64,000 bases of DNA from positions 248,001-312,000 of the forward strand of contig NW_025316733.1 of assembly GCF_910594005.1 (NCBI RefSeq), written 5' to 3'. The notes under the pieces were generated by a model that saw only the letters and a list, made by a program, of their open reading frames with translations, was not told the origin of the DNA and ran no database searches. Both the position numbers and the translations under genes were made by a program. Positions 48,555-61,289 of this stretch are shown here, piece by piece. Position 1 is the first letter of the stretch. Each line of letters begins with the position of its first letter. The DNA is from Cervus elaphus (taxonomy: Eukaryota; Chordata; Mammalia; Artiodactyla; Cervidae).

Positions 48555-49350
48555 GTGTTCTTGGGGTTTCTCTGGAGTGCCATGAAGGAAATCAAGGCTC
48601 CTTTCATGTGTGATGTGCAACACAGAATTGCTCTGCACGCAGTGCAGGGGAATCGGGCCTCATCTCGCGGCGAGGGGGAAGTCTCATGGTTTTTCTCGAG
48701 TTGCGGCGGGAACCGGGGGTATATTCTCGAGTTACGACGGGGATGGCCCTTCCACACACGTGTTTCTTCAGCGACGTCAGGACTCCTGCCTACTTGCGAG
48801 GGACAACTCTGGATTCTCCTCGAGGCTTGGCAGGGCAATTGGGACGCCTCTCCAGCTGAGGCGGGAGACCAAGTATCCCTTTCCAAGTGCTACAGGAATC
48901 CTGGGACTCCTATCAAGTTTCACGAGGAGTCAGGCATCGTCTCCTTTGGAGGCACTGATCTCCGCGTACCTCTGGAGTTTTCAAAGGATGTGAGGCTATC
49001 GGTCGCGATGAGGTGGGGAACTAAGTCTTTCTCTGTGCTTTCCACAGGGGATTCAGACATCCTTTCGTCCTGGGAGATGCAAGACGAGCCTGCATTGAAG
49101 TCACTGCAGGGATATCCGGCCCTATTTCGAGTCAGGGCATCGCGGTGTCCATTCCACTTGAGGCCGCAAACTCAGGGTCCCTCTCACATACCTAGAGCTG
49201 AGAGAAGCCTCCTCTTGAGGTGCTTGTGGTAAGGTGGTATTCCTCTGGAGACGAATCCAGGGACTAACCTCTCTTTTCGAGTTGATTTTTGGTCCACAGA
49301 GTTCTTTCGTGTTGCTACAGTGACCTCAGGATCCCTCTAGCCTTGAAACA
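48555..49350 (+). repeat. Monomer 62, class A
   Basis: 796 bp. CATGAAGG, GCCTACTTGCG; private GAACCGGGGG and AGTGCTACAGG. CACACACGTGTTTC is a small left-side patch. Linker L2. Confidence 0.9.
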
Positions 49351-50146
49351 GTGTTCTTGGGGTTTCTCTGGAGTGCCATCAAGGAAATCAAGGCTCCTTT
49401 CATGTGTGATGTGCAAGACGGAATTGCTCTGCACGCTGTACAGGGGAATCGGGCCTCATCTCGCATCGAGGGGGAAGTCTCATGGTATTTCTCGAGTTGC
49501 GGCGGGAACCTGGGGTATATTTTCGAGTTACGACGGGGATGGCCCTTCCACCCATGTGTTTGTCCAGCCACGTCAGGACTCCTGCCTAGTTGCGAGGGAC
49601 AACTCGGGATTCTCCTCGAGGCTTGGCAGGGCAATTGGGACGCCTCTCCAGCTGAGGCGGGAGACCAAGGGTCCCTTTCCACGTGCCACAAGAATCCTGG
49701 GACTCCTATCAAGTTTCACGAGGAGTCAGGCATCGTCTCCTTTGGAGGCACTGATCTCCGCGTACCTCTGGAGTTTTCAAAGGATGTGAGGCCTCCGGTC
49801 GCGATGAAGTGGGGAACTAGGTCTTTCTTTGTGGTCTCCACAGGGGATTCAGACATCCTTTCTTCTTGGGAGATGCAAGACGAGCCTGCATTCAAGTCAC
49901 TGCAGGGATATCCGGCCTTATTTCGAGTCAGGGCATTGCGGTGTCCATTCCACTTGAGGCCGCAAACTCAGGATCCCTCTCACATACCTAGAGCTGAGAG
50001 AAGCCTCCTCTTGAGGTGCTTGTGGTAAGGTGGTATTCCTGAGGAGTCGAAGCCAGGGACTAACCTCTCATCTCGTGTTGATTCTTGGTCCACGGAGCTC
50101 TTTCGTGTTGCTACAGTGACCTCAGGATCCCTCTAGCCTTGAAACA
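49351..50146 (+). repeat. Monomer 63, class B, TATTTTCGAG variant
   Basis: 796 bp. Private GCACGCTGTAC, CATGGTATTTC and GGGCATTGCGG. Linker L3. Confidence 0.9.
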
Positions 50147-50942
50147 GTGTTCTTGGGGTTTCTCTGGAGTGCCATCAAGGAAATCAAGGCTCCTTTCATG
50201 TGTGATGTGCAACACGGAATTGCTCTGCATGCAGTGCAGGGGAATCCGGCCTCATCTCGCATCGAGTGGGAAGTCTCATGGTTTTTCTCGAGTTGCGGCG
50301 GGAACCTGGGGTATATTCTCGAGTTCCGACGGGGATGGCCCTTCCACACACGTGTGTGTTCAGCCATGTCAGGACTCCTGCCTAGTTGCGAAGGACAACT
50401 CGGGATTCTCCTCGAGGCTTTGCAGGGCAATTGGGACGCCTCTCCAGCTGAGACGGGAGACCAAGGGTCCCTTTCCACTTGCCACAGGAATCCTGGGTCT
50501 CCTATCAAGTTTCACGAGGAGTCAGGCATCGTCTCCTTTGGAGGCACTGATCTCCGCATACCTCTGGAGTTTTCAAAGGATTTGAGGCCTCCTTTCGCGA
50601 TGAGGTGGGGAACTAGGTCTTTCTCTGTGGTCTCCACAGGGGATTCAGACACCCTTTCGTCTTGGGAGATGCAAGACGAGCCTGCATTCCAGTCACTGCA
50701 GGGATATCCGGCCTTATTTCGAGTCAGGGCATCGCGGTGTCCATTCCACTTGAGGCCGCAAACTCAGGGTCCCTCTCACATACCTAGAGCTGAGAGAAGC
50801 CTCCTCTTGAGGTGCTTGTGGTAAGGTGGTATTCCTCTGGAGTCGAAGCCAGGGACTAACCTCTCATCTCGAGTTGATTTTTGGCCCACGGAGCTCTTTC
50901 GTGTTGCTACAGTGACCTCAGGATTCCTCTAGCCTTGAAACA
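50147..50942 (+). repeat. Monomer 64, class C
   Basis: 796 bp. Private GGAATCCGGCC; CGCATCGAGTGGG is a block I B-like patch. CCTCCTTTCGCG is private. Linker L1 ending GGATTCC. Confidence 0.9.
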
Positions 50943-51739
50943 GTGTTCTTGGGGTTTCTCTGGAGTGCCATCAAGGAAATCAAGGCTCCTTTCATGTGTG
51001 ATGTGCAACACGGAATTGCTCTGCACGCAGTGCAGGGGAATCGGGCCTCATCTCGCGGCGAGGGGGAAGTCTCATGGTTTTTCTCGAGTTGCGGCGGGAA
51101 CCTGGGGTATATTCTTGAGTTACGACGGGGATGGCCCTTCCACACACGTGTTTGTTCAGCCACGTCAGGACTCTTGCCTAGTTGCGAGACACAACTCGGA
51201 ATTCTCCTCGAGGCTTGGCAAGGCAATTGGGACGTCTCTCCAGCTGAGGCGGGAGACCAAGGGTCCCTTTCCACGTGCCACAGGAATCCTGGGACTCCTA
51301 TCAAGTTTCATGAGGAGTCAGGCATCGTCTCCTTTGGAGGCACTGATCTCCGCATACCTCTGGAGTTTTCAAAGGATGTGAGGCCTCCGGTCGCGATGAG
51401 GTGGGGAACTAGGTCTTTCTCTGTGGTCTCCACAGGGGATTCAGACATCCTTTCTTCTTGGGAGATGCAAGACGAGCCTGCATTCAAGTCACTGCAGGGA
51501 TATCCAGCCTTATTTCGCGTCAGGGAATCGCGGTGTCCATTCCACTTGAGGCCGCAAACTCAGGGTCCCTCTCACATACCTAGAGCTGAGAGAAGCCTCC
51601 TCTTGAGGTGCTTGTGGTAAGGTGGTATTCCTCTGGAGTCGAAGCCAGGGACTAACCTCTCATCTCGAGTTGATTTTTGGTCCACGGAGCTCTTTCGTGT
51701 TGCTACAGTGACCTCAGGGATCCCTCTAGCCTTGAAACA
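50943..51739 (+). repeat. Monomer 65, class D
   Basis: 797 bp, the only long unit. An extra G lies in the linker (TCAGGGATCC) at about 51720. GACGTCTCTCC as in monomer 23; private TTTCATGAGG. Linker L1. Confidence 0.9.
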
Positions 51740-52535
51740 GTGTTCTTGGGGTTTCTCTGGAGTGCCATCAAGGAAATCAAGGCTCCTTTCATGTGTGATG
51801 TGCAACACGGAATTGCTCTGCACGCAGTGCAGGGGAATCGGGCCTCATCTCGCGGCGAGGAGGAAGTCTCATGGTTTTTCTCGAGTTGCGGCGGGAACCT
51901 GGGGTATATTCTCGAGTTACGACGGGGATGGCCCTTCCACCCACGTGTTTCTTCAGCGACGTCAGGACTCCTGCCTACTTGCGAGGGACAACTCTGGATT
52001 CTCCTCGAGGCTTGGCAGGGCAATTGGGACGCCTCTCCAGCTGAGGCGGGAGACCAAGTATCCCTTTCCAAGTGCCACAGGAATCCTGGGACTCCTATCA
52101 AGTTTCACGAGGAGTCAGGCATCGTCTCCTTTGGAGGCACTGATCTCCGCGTACCTCTGGAGTTTTCAAAGGATGTGAGGCTATCGGTCGCGATGAGGTG
52201 GGGAACTAAGTCTTTCTCTGTGCTTTCCACAGGGGATTCAGACATCCTTTCGTCCTGGGAGATGCAAGACGAGCCTGCATTGAAGTCACTGCAGGGATAT
52301 CCGGCCCTATTTCGAGTCAGGGCATCGCGGTGTCCATTCCACTTGAGGCCGCAAACTCAGGGTCCCTCTCACATACCTAGAGCTGAGAGAAGCCTCCTCT
52401 TGAGGTGCTTGTGGTAAGGTGGTATTCCTCTGGAGACGAATCCAGGGACTAACCTCTCTTTTCGAGTTGATTTTTGGTCCACAGAGTTCTTTCGTGTTGC
52501 TACAGTGACCTCAGGATCCCTCTAGCCTTGAAACA
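51740..52535 (+). repeat. Monomer 66, class A
   Basis: 796 bp. GCCTACTTGCG, AAGTATCCC; private CGAGGAGGAAG. Linker L2. Confidence 0.9.
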
Positions 52536-53330
52536 GTGTTCTTGGGGTTTCTCTGGAGTGCCATCAAGGAAATCAAGGCTCCTTTCATGTGTGATGTGCA
52601 AGACGGAATTGCTCTGCACGCAGTACAGGGGAATCGGGCCTCATCTCGCATCGAGGGGAAGTCTCATGGTTTTTCTCGAGTTGCGGCGGGAACCTGGGGT
52701 ATATTTTCGAGTTACGACGGGGATGGCCCTTCCACCCATGTGTTTGTCCAGCCACGTCAGGACTCCTGCCTAGTTGCGAGGGACAACTCGGGATTCTCCT
52801 CGAGGCTTGGCAGGGCAATTGGGACGCCTCTCCAGCTGAGGCGGGAGACCAAGGGTCCCTTTCCACGTGCCACAAGAATCCTGGGACTCCTATCAAGTTT
52901 CACGAGGAGTCAGGCATCGTCTCCTTTGGAGGCACTGATCTCCGCGTACCTCTGGAGTTTTCAAAGGATGTGAGGCCTCCGGTCGCGATGAAGTGGGGAA
53001 CTAGGTCTTTCTTTGTGGTCTCCACAGGGGATTCAGACATCCTTTCTTCTTGGGAGATGCAAGACGAGCCTGCATTCAAGTCACTGCAGGGATATCCGGC
53101 CTTATTTCGAGTCAGGGCATCGCGGTGTCCATTCCACTTGAGGCCGCAAACTCAGGATCCCTCTCACATACCTAGAGCTGAGAGAAGCCTCCTCTTGAGG
53201 TGCTTGTGGTAAGGTGGTACTCCTGAGGAGTCGAAGCCAGGGACTAACCTCTCATCTCGTGTTGATTCTTGGTCCACGGAGCTCTTTCGTGTTGCTACAG
53301 TGACCTCAGGATCCCTCTAGCCTTGAAACA
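52536..53330 (+). repeat. Monomer 67, class B, TATTTTCGAG variant
   Basis: 795 bp. The G run at 52655-52658 has four G instead of five. Linker L3 with GGTACTCCTGAGG. Confidence 0.9.
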
Positions 53331-54126
53331 GTGTTCTTGGGGTTTCTATGGAGTGCCATCAAGGAAATCAAGGCTCCTTTCATGTGTGATGTGCAACACG
53401 GAATTGCTCTGCATGCAGTGCAGGGGAATCGGGCCTCATCTCGCGGCGAGGGGGAAGTCTCATGGTTTTTCTCGAGTTGCGGCGGGAACCTGGGTTATAT
53501 TCTCGAGTTACGACGGGGATGGCCCTTCCACCCACGTGTTTCTTCAGCGACGTCAGGACTCCTGCCTAGTTGCGAGGGACAACTCTGGATTCTCCTCGAG
53601 GCTTGGCAGGGCAATTGGGACGCCTCTCCAGCTGAGGCGGGAGACCAAGTGTCCCTTTCCAAGTGCCACAGGAATCCTGGGACTCCTATCAAGTTTCACG
53701 AGGAGTCAGGCATCGTCTCCTTTGGAGGCACTGATCTCCGCGTACCTCTGGAGTTTTCAAAGGATGTGAGGCTATCGGTCGCGATGAGGTGGGGAACTAA
53801 GTCTTTCTCTGTGCTTTCCACAGGGGATTCAGACATCCTTTCGTCCTGGGAGATGCAAGACGAGCCTGCATTGAAGTCACTGCAGGGATATCCGGCCTTA
53901 TTTCGAGTCAGGGCATCGCGGTGTCCATTCCACTTGAGGCCGCAAACTCAGGGTCCCTCTCACATACATAGAGCTGAGAGAAGCCTCCTCTTCAGGTGCT
54001 TGTGGTTAGGTGGTATTCCTCTGGAGACGAATCCAGGGACTAACGTCTCTTTTCGAGTTGATTTTTGGTCCACAGAGTTCTTTCGTGTTGCTACAGTGAC
54101 CTCAGGATCCCTCTATCCTTGAAACA
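53331..54126 (+). repeat. Monomer 68, class A
   Basis: 796 bp. Private TTTCTATGGAG, CTGGGTTATATTC, CTCTTCAGG and GTGGTTAGG, the last removing the usual TAA. Linker L2 with AACGTCTC. Confidence 0.9.
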
Positions 54127-54921
54127 GTGTTCTTGGGGTTTCTCTGGAGTGCCATCAAGGAAATCAAGGCTCCTTTCATGTGTGATGTGCAAGACGGAAT
54201 TGCTCTGCACGCAGTACAGGGGAATCGGGCCTCATCTCGCATCGAGGGGCAAGTCTCATGGTTTTTCTCGAGTTGCGGCGGGAACCTGGGGTATATTCTC
54301 GAGTTACGACGGGGATGGCCCTTCCACCCACGTGTTTGTTCAGCCACGTCAGGACTCCTGCCTAGTTGCGAGGGACAACTCGGGATTCTCCTCGAGGCTT
54401 GGCAGGGCAATTGGAACGCCTCTCCAGCTGAGGGGGGAGACCAAGGGTCCCTTTCCACGTGCCACAAGAATCCTGGGACTCCTATCAAGTTTCACGAGGA
54501 GTCAGGCATCGTCTCTTTGGAGGCACTGATCTCCGTGTACCTCTGGAGTTTTCAAAGGATGTGAGGCCTCCGGTCGCGATGAGGTGGGGAACTAGGTCTT
54601 TCTCTGTGGTCTCCACAGGGGATTCAGACATCCTTTCTTCTTGGGAGATGCAAGACGAGCCTGCATTCAAGTCACTGCAGGGATATTCGGCCTTATTTCG
54701 AGTCAGGGCATCGCGGTGTCCATTCCACTTGAGGCCGCAAACTCAGGATCCCTCTCACATACCTAGAGCTGAGAGAAGCCTCCTCTTGAGGTGCTTGTGG
54801 TAAGGTGGTATTTCTCAGGAGTCAAAGCCAGGGACTAACCTCTCATCTCGTGTTGATTCTTGGTCCACGGAGCTCTTTCGTGTTGCTACAGTGACCTCAG
54901 GAGCCCTCTAGCCTTGAAACA
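54127..54921 (+). repeat. Monomer 69, class B
   Basis: 795 bp. One C is lost near 54514 (CGTCTCTTTGG). Private GCTGAGGGGGG and CTCCGTGTACC. Linker L3 with GAGTCAAAGCC and CAGGAGCCC. Confidence 0.9.
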
Positions 54922-55717
54922 GTGTTCTTGGGGTTTCTCTGGAGTGCCATCAAGGAAATCAAGGCTCCTTTCATGAGTGATGTGCAACACGGAATTGCTC
55001 TGCACGCAGTGCAGGGGAATCGGGCCTCATCTCGTGGCGAGGGGGAAGTCTCATGGTTTTTCTCGAGTTGCGGCGGGAACCTGGGGTATATTCTCGAGTT
55101 ACGACGGGGATGGCCCTTCCACCCACGTGTTTGTTCAGCCACGTCAGGACCCTTGCCTAGTTGCGAGACACAACTCGGGATTCTCCTCGAGGCTTGGCAA
55201 GGCAATTGGGACGCCTCTCCAGCTGAGGCGGGAGACCAAGGGTCCCTTTCCACGTGCCACAGGAATCTTGGGACTCCTATCAAGTTTCACGAGGAGTCAG
55301 GCATCGTCTCCTTTGGAGGCACTGATCTCCGCGTACCTCTGGAGTTTTCAAAGGATGTGAGGCCTCCGGTCGCCATGAGGTGGGGAACTAGGTCTTTCTC
55401 TGTGGTCTCCACAGGGGATTCAGACATCCTTTCTTCTTGGGAGATGCAAGACGAGCCTGCATTCAAGTCACTGCAGGGATATTCGGCCTTATTTCGAGTC
55501 AGGGCATCGCGGTGTCCATTCCACTTGAGGCCGCAAACTCAGGATCCCTCTCACATACCTAGAGCTGAGAGAAGCCTCCTCTTGAGGTGCTTGTGGTAAG
55601 GTGGTATTCCTCAGGAGTCAAAGCCAGGGACTAACCTCTCATTTCGTGTTGATTCTTGGTCCACGGAGCTCTTTCGTGTTGCTACAGTGACCTCAGGATC
55701 CCTCTATCCTTGAAACA
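54922..55717 (+). repeat. Monomer 70, class D
   Basis: 796 bp. Private TTTCATGAGTG, CTCGTGGCG, GGACCCTTGCC and AATCTTGGG. CACCCACGTGTTTG as in B. Linker L3 with GAGTCAAAGCC. Confidence 0.9.
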
Positions 55718-56513
55718 GTGTTCTTGGGATTTCTCTGGAGTGCCATCAAGGAAATCAAGGCTCCTTTCATGTGTGATGTGCAACACGGAATTGCTCTGCA
55801 CGCAGTGCAGGGGAATCGGGCCTCATCGCGCGGCGAGGGGGAAGTCTCATTGTTTTTCTCGAGTTGCGGCGGGAACCTGGTGTATATTCTCGAGTTAAGA
55901 CGGGGATGGCCCTTCCACACACGTGTTTGTTCAGCCACGTCAGGACTCTTGCCTAGTTGCGAGACACAACTCGGGATTCTCCTCGAGGCTTGGCAAGGCA
56001 ATTGGGACGCCTCTCCAGCTGAGGCGGGAGACCAAGGGTCCCTTTCCACGTGCCACAGGAATCCTGGGACTCCTATCAAGTTTCACGAGGAGTCAGACAT
56101 CGTCTCCTTTGGAGGCACTGATCTCCGCGTACCTCTGGAGTTTTCAAAGGATGTGAGGCCTCCGGTCGCCATGAGGTGGGGAACTAGGTCTTTCTCTGTG
56201 GTCTCCACAGGGGATTCAGACATCCTTTCATCTTGGGAGATGCAAGACGAGCATGCATTCAAGTCACTGCAGGGATATCCGGCCTTATTTCGAGTCAGGG
56301 CATCGCGGTGTCCATTCCACTTGAGGCCGCAAACTCAGGGTCCCTCTCACATACCTAGAGCTGAGAGAAGCCTCCTCTTGAGGTGCTTGTGGTAAGGTGG
56401 TATTCCTCTGGAGAATAATCCAGGGACTAACCTCTCTTTTCGAGTTGATTTTTGGTCCACAGAGTTCTTTCGTGTTGCTACAGTGACCTCAGGATCCCTC
56501 TAGCCTTGAAACA
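55718..56513 (+). repeat. Monomer 71, class D
   Basis: 796 bp. Private CATCGCGCGG, CATTGTTTTTC, CTGGTGTATATTC, GTTAAGACGG and GAGCATGC. Linker L2-like with GAGAATAATCC. Confidence 0.9.
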
Positions 56514-57309
56514 GTGTTCTTGGGGTTTCTCTGGAGTGCCATCAAGGAAATCAAGGCTCCTTTCATGTGTGATGTGCAAGACGGAATTGCTCTGCACGCA
56601 GTACAGGGGAATCGGGCCTCATCTCGCATCGAGGGGGAAGTCTCATGGTTTTTCTCGAGTTGCGGCGGGAACCTGGGGTATATTCTCGAGTTACGACGGG
56701 GATGGCCCTTCCACACACGTGTTTGTTCAGCCACGTCAGGACTCCTGCCTAGTTGCGAGGGACAACTCGGGATTCTCCTCGAGGCTTGGCACGGCAATTG
56801 GAACGCCTCTCCAGCTGAGGCGGGAGACCAAGGGTCCCTTTCCAAGTGCCACAAGAATCCTGGGACTCCTATCAAGTTTCACGAGGAGTCAGGCATCGTC
56901 TCCTTTGGAGGCACTGATCTCCGCGTACATCTGGAGTTTTCAAAGGATGTGAGGCCTCCGGTCGCGATGAGGTGCGGAACTAGGTGTTTCTCTGTGGTCT
57001 CCACAGGGGATTCAGGCATCCTTTCTTCTTGGGAGATGCAAGACGAGCCTGCATTCAAGTCACTGCAGGGATATTCGGCCTTATTTCGAGTCAGGGCATC
57101 GCGGTGTCCATTCCACTTGAGGCCGCAAACTCAGGGTCCCTCTCACATACCTAGAGCTGAGAGAAGCCTCCTCTTGAGGTGCTTGTGGCAAGGTGGTATT
57201 CCTCTGGAGTCGAAGCCAGGGACTAACCTCTCATCTCGAGTTGATTTTTGGCCCACGGAGTTCTTTCGTGTTGCTACAGTGACCTCAGGATCCCTCTAGC
57301 CTTCAAACA
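56514..57309 (+). repeat. Monomer 72, class B
   Basis: 796 bp. Private GGCACGGCAATT, GCGTACATCTGG, GAGGTGCGG and CAGGCATCC. GTGGCAAGG removes the usual TAA. Linker L1. Confidence 0.9.
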
Positions 57310-58105
57310 GTGTTCTTGGGGTTTCTCTGGAGTGCCATCAAGGAAATCAAGGCTCCTTTCATGTGTGATGTGCAACACGGAATTGCTCTGCACGCAGTGC
57401 AGGGGAATCGGGCCTCATCTCGCGGCGAGGGGGAAGTCTCATGGTTTTTCTCGAGTTGCGGCGGGAACCTGGGGTATATTCTCGAGTTACGACGGGGATG
57501 GCCCTTCCACCCACGTGTTTCTTCAGCGACGTCAGGACTCCTGCCTAGTTGCGAGGGACACCTCGGGATTCTCCTCGAGGCTTTGCAGGGCAATTGGGAC
57601 GCCTCTCCAGCTGAGACGGGAGACCAAGGGTCCCTTTCCACGTGCCACAGGAATCCTGGGTCTCCTATCAAGTTTCACGAGGAGTCAGGCATCGTCTCCT
57701 TTGGAGGCACTGATCTCTGCGTACCTCTGGAGTTTTCAAAGGATGTGAGGCCTCCGGTCGCGATTAGGTGGGGAACTAGGTCTTTCTCTGTGGTCTCCAC
57801 AGGGGATTCAGACATCCTTTCTTCTTGGGAGATGCAAGACGAGCCTGCATTCAAGTCACTGCAGGGATATCCGGCCTTATTTCGAGTCAGGTCATCGCGG
57901 TGTTCATTCCACTTGAGGCCGCAAACTCAGGGTCCCTCTCACATACCTAGAGCTGAGAGAAGCCTCCTCTTGAGGTGCTTGTGGTAAGCTGGTATTCCTC
58001 TGGAGTCGAAGCCAGGGTCTAACCTCTCATCTCGAGTTGATTTTTGGTCCACGGAGCTCTTTCGTGTTGCTACAGTGACCTCAGGATCCCTCTAGCCTTG
58101 AAACA
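57310..58105 (+). repeat. Monomer 73, C''-like mosaic
   Basis: 796 bp. CACCCACGTGTTTC, GCTTTGCAGG, GGGTCTCC, then B/D-like GATGTGAGG and GACATCC. Private GGACACCTCG and GCGATTAGG. Linker L1. Confidence 0.88.
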
Positions 58106-58901
58106 GTGTTCTTGGGGTTTCTCTGGAGTGCCATGAAGGAAATCAAGGCTCCTTTCATGTGTGATGTGCAACACAGAATTGCTCTGCACGCAGTGCAGGG
58201 GAATCGGGCCTCATCTCGCGGCGAGGGGGAAGTCTCATGGTTTTTCTCGAGTTGCGGCGGGAACCTGGGGTATATTCTCGAGTTACGACGGGGATGGACC
58301 TTCCACCCACGTGTTTCTTCAGCCATGTCAGGACTCCTGCCTAGTTGCGAGGGACAACTCGGGATTCTCCTCCAGGCTTTGCAGGGCAATTGGGACGCCT
58401 CTCCAGCTGAGGCGGGAGACCAAGGGTCCCTTTCCACGTGCCACAAGAATCCTGGGACTCCTATCAAGTTTCACGAGGAGTCAGGCATCGTCTCCTTTGG
58501 AGGCACTGATCTCCGCGTACCTCTGGAGTTTTCAAAGGATGTGAGGCCTCCGGTCGCGATGAGGTGGGGAACTAGGTCTTTCTCTGTGGTCTCCACAGGG
58601 GATTCAGACATCCTTTCTTCTTGGGAGATGCAAGACGAGCCTGCATTCAAGTCACTGCAGGGATATCCGGCCTTATTTCGAGTCAGGGCATCGTGGTGTC
58701 CATTCCACTTGAGGCCGCAAACTCAGGGTCCCTCTCACATACCTAGAGCTGAGAGAAGCCTCCTCTTGAGGTGCTTGTGGTAAGGTGGTATTCCTCTGGA
58801 GGCGAATCCAGGGACTAACCTCTCTTTTCGAGTTGATTTTTGGTCCACAGAGTTCTTTCGTGTTGCTACAGTGACCTCAGGATCCCTCTATCCTTGAAAC
58901 A
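58106..58901 (+). repeat. Monomer 74, C/B mosaic
   Basis: 796 bp. GCCATGTCAGG and GCTTTGCAGG, then GAGGCGGG and CACAAGAATCC. Private GATGGACCTTCC and CCTCCAGG. Linker L2-like with GAGGCGAATCC. Confidence 0.88.
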
Positions 58902-59697
58902 GTGTTCTTGGGGTTTCTCTGGAGTGCCATCAAGGAAATCAAGGCTCCTTTCATGTGTGATGTGCAAGACGGAATTGCTCTGCACGCAGTACAGGGGAAT
59001 CGGGCCTCATCTCGCATCGAGGGGGAAGTCTCATAGTTTTTTACGAGTTGCGGTGGGAACCTGGGGTATATTCTCGAGTTACGACGGGGATGGCCCTTCC
59101 ACCCACGTGTTTGTTCAGCCACCTCAGGACTCCTGCCTAGTTGCGAGGGACAACTCGGGATTCTCCTCGAGGCTTGGCAGGGCAATTGGAACGCCTCTCC
59201 AGCTGAGGCGGGAGACCAAGGGTCCCTTTCCACGTGCCACAAGAATCCTGGGACTCCTATCAAGTTTCACGAGGAGTCAGGCATCGTCTCCTTTGGAGGC
59301 ACTGATCTCCGCGTACCTCTGGAGTTTTCAAAGGATGTGAGGCCTGCGGTCGCGATAAGGTGGGGAACTAGGTGTTTCTCTGTGGTCTCCACAGGGGATT
59401 CAGACATCCTTTCTTCTTGGGAGATGCAAGACGAGCCTGCATTCAAGTCACTGCAGGGATATCCGGCCTTATTTCGAGTCAGGGCACCGCGGTGTCCATT
59501 CCACTTCAGGCCGCAAACTCAGGATCCCTCTCACATACCTAGAGCTGAGAGAAGCCTCCTCTTGAGGTGCTTGTGGTAAGGTGGTATTCCTCAGGAGTCG
59601 AAGCCAGGGACTAACCTCTCATCTCGTGTTGATTCTTGGTCCACGGAGCTCTTTCGTGTTGCTACAGTGACCTCAGGATCCCTCTAGCCTTGAAACA
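58902..59697 (+). repeat. Monomer 75, class B
   Basis: 796 bp. Private CATAGTTTTTTACG, CCACCTCAGG, GCGATAAGG and GGGCACCGCGG. Linker L3. Confidence 0.9.
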
Positions 59698-60493
59698 GTG
59701 TTCTTGGGGTTTCTCTGGAGTGCCATGAAGGAAATCAAGGCTCCTTTCATGTGTGATGTGCAACACGGAATTGCTCTGCACGCAGTGCAGGGGAATCGGG
59801 CCTCATCTCGCGGCGAGGGGGAAGTCTCATGGTTTTTCTCGAGTTGCGGCGGGAACCTGGGGTATATTCTCGAGTTACGACGGGGATGGCCCTTCCACCC
59901 ACGTGTGTTTTCAGCCATGTCAGGACTCCTGCCTAGTTGCGAGGGACAACTCTGGATTCTCCTCGAGGCTTTGCAGGGCAATTGGGACGCCTCTCCAGCT
60001 GAGACGGGAGACCAAGGGTCCCTTTCCACGTGCCACAGGAATCCTGGGTCTCCTATCAAGTTTCACGAGGAGTCAGGCATCGTCTCCTTTGGAGGCACTG
60101 ATCTCCGCTTACCTCTGGAGTTTTCAAAGGATTTGAGGCATCCTGTCGCGATGAGGTGGGGAACTAGGTCTTTCTCTGTGGTCTCCACAGGGGATTCAGA
60201 CACCCTTTCGTCTTGGGAGATGCAAGACGAGCCTGCATTCCAGTCACTGCAGGGATATCCGGCCTTATTTCGAGTCAGGGCATCGCGGTGTCCATTCCAC
60301 TTGAGGCCGCAAACTCAGGGTCCCTCTCACATACATAGAGCTGAGAGAAGCCTCCTCTTGAGGTGCTTGTGGTAAGGTGGTATTACTCTGGAGTCGAAGC
60401 CAGGGACTAACCTCTCATCTAGAGTTGATTTTTGTTCCACGGAGCTCTTTCGTGTTGCTACAGTGACCTCAGGATCCCTCTAGCCTTGAAACA
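59698..60493 (+). repeat. Monomer 76, class C
   Basis: 796 bp. Private GTGTGTTTTCAG, CCGCTTACC and GAGGCATCCTG. ACTCTGG is A-like. Linker L1 with TATTACTCTGG and CTAGAGTTG. Confidence 0.9.
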
Positions 60494-61289
60494 GTGTTCT
60501 TGGGGTTTCTCTGGAGTGCCATGAAGGAAATCAAGGCTCCTTTCATGTGTGATGTGCAACACAGAATTGCTCTGCACGCAGTGCAGGGGAATCGGGCCTC
60601 ATCTCGCGGCGAGGGGGAAGTCTCATGGTTTTTCTCGAGTTGCGGCGGGAACCTGGGGTATATTCTCGAGTTACGACGGGGATGGCCCTTCCACACACGT
60701 GTTTGTTCAGCCACGTCAGGACTCTTGCCTAGTTGCGAGACACAACTCGGGATTCTCCTCGAGGCTTGGCAAGGCAATTGGGACGCCTCTCCAGCTGAGG
60801 CGGGAGACCAAGGGTCCCTTTCCACGTGCCACAGGAATCCTGGGACTCCTATCAAGTTTCACGAGGAGTCAGGCATCGTCTCCTTTGGAGGCACTGATCT
60901 CCGCGTACCTCTGGAGTTTTCAAAGGATGTGAGGCTATCGGTCGCGATGAGGTGGTGAGCTAAGTCTTTCTCTGTGCTTTCCACAGGGGATTCAGACATC
61001 CTTTCGTCCTGGGAGATGCAAGACGAGCCTGCATTGAAGTCACTGCAGGGATATCCGGCCTTATTTCGAGTCAGGGCATCGTGGTGTCCATTCCACTTGA
61101 GGCCGCAAACTCAGGGTCCCTCTCACATACCTAGAGCTGAGTGAAGCCTCCTCTTGAGGTGCTTGTGGTAAGGTGGTATTCCTCAGGAGTCGAAGCCAGG
61201 GACTAACCTCTCATCTCGTGTTGATTCTTGGTCCACGGAGCTCTTTCGTGTTGCTACAGTGACCTCAGGATCCCTCTAGCCTTGAAACA
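60494..61289 (+). repeat. Monomer 77, D/A hybrid
   Basis: 796 bp. D through ACGTGCC, A from CTATCGG. Private GGTGGTGAGC and GAGTGAAGCC. Linker L3. Confidence 0.9.

Larger units (their letters stand above)
48555..51739 (+). repeat. A-B-C-D tetramer
   Basis: One monomer of each class in a row. Its A-B part (GCCTACTTGCG and GTATCCC in A, TATTTTCGAG in B) recurs at 51740-53330, 3185 bp downstream. Confidence 0.75.

Noticed and set aside
53331..54122. Longer 263-codon open frame, possible fusion gene
   Set aside because: It arises only because the usual TAA is changed in GTGGTTAGG, so it runs through the linker into the next monomer. The same happens at 56514 by GTGGCAAGG.
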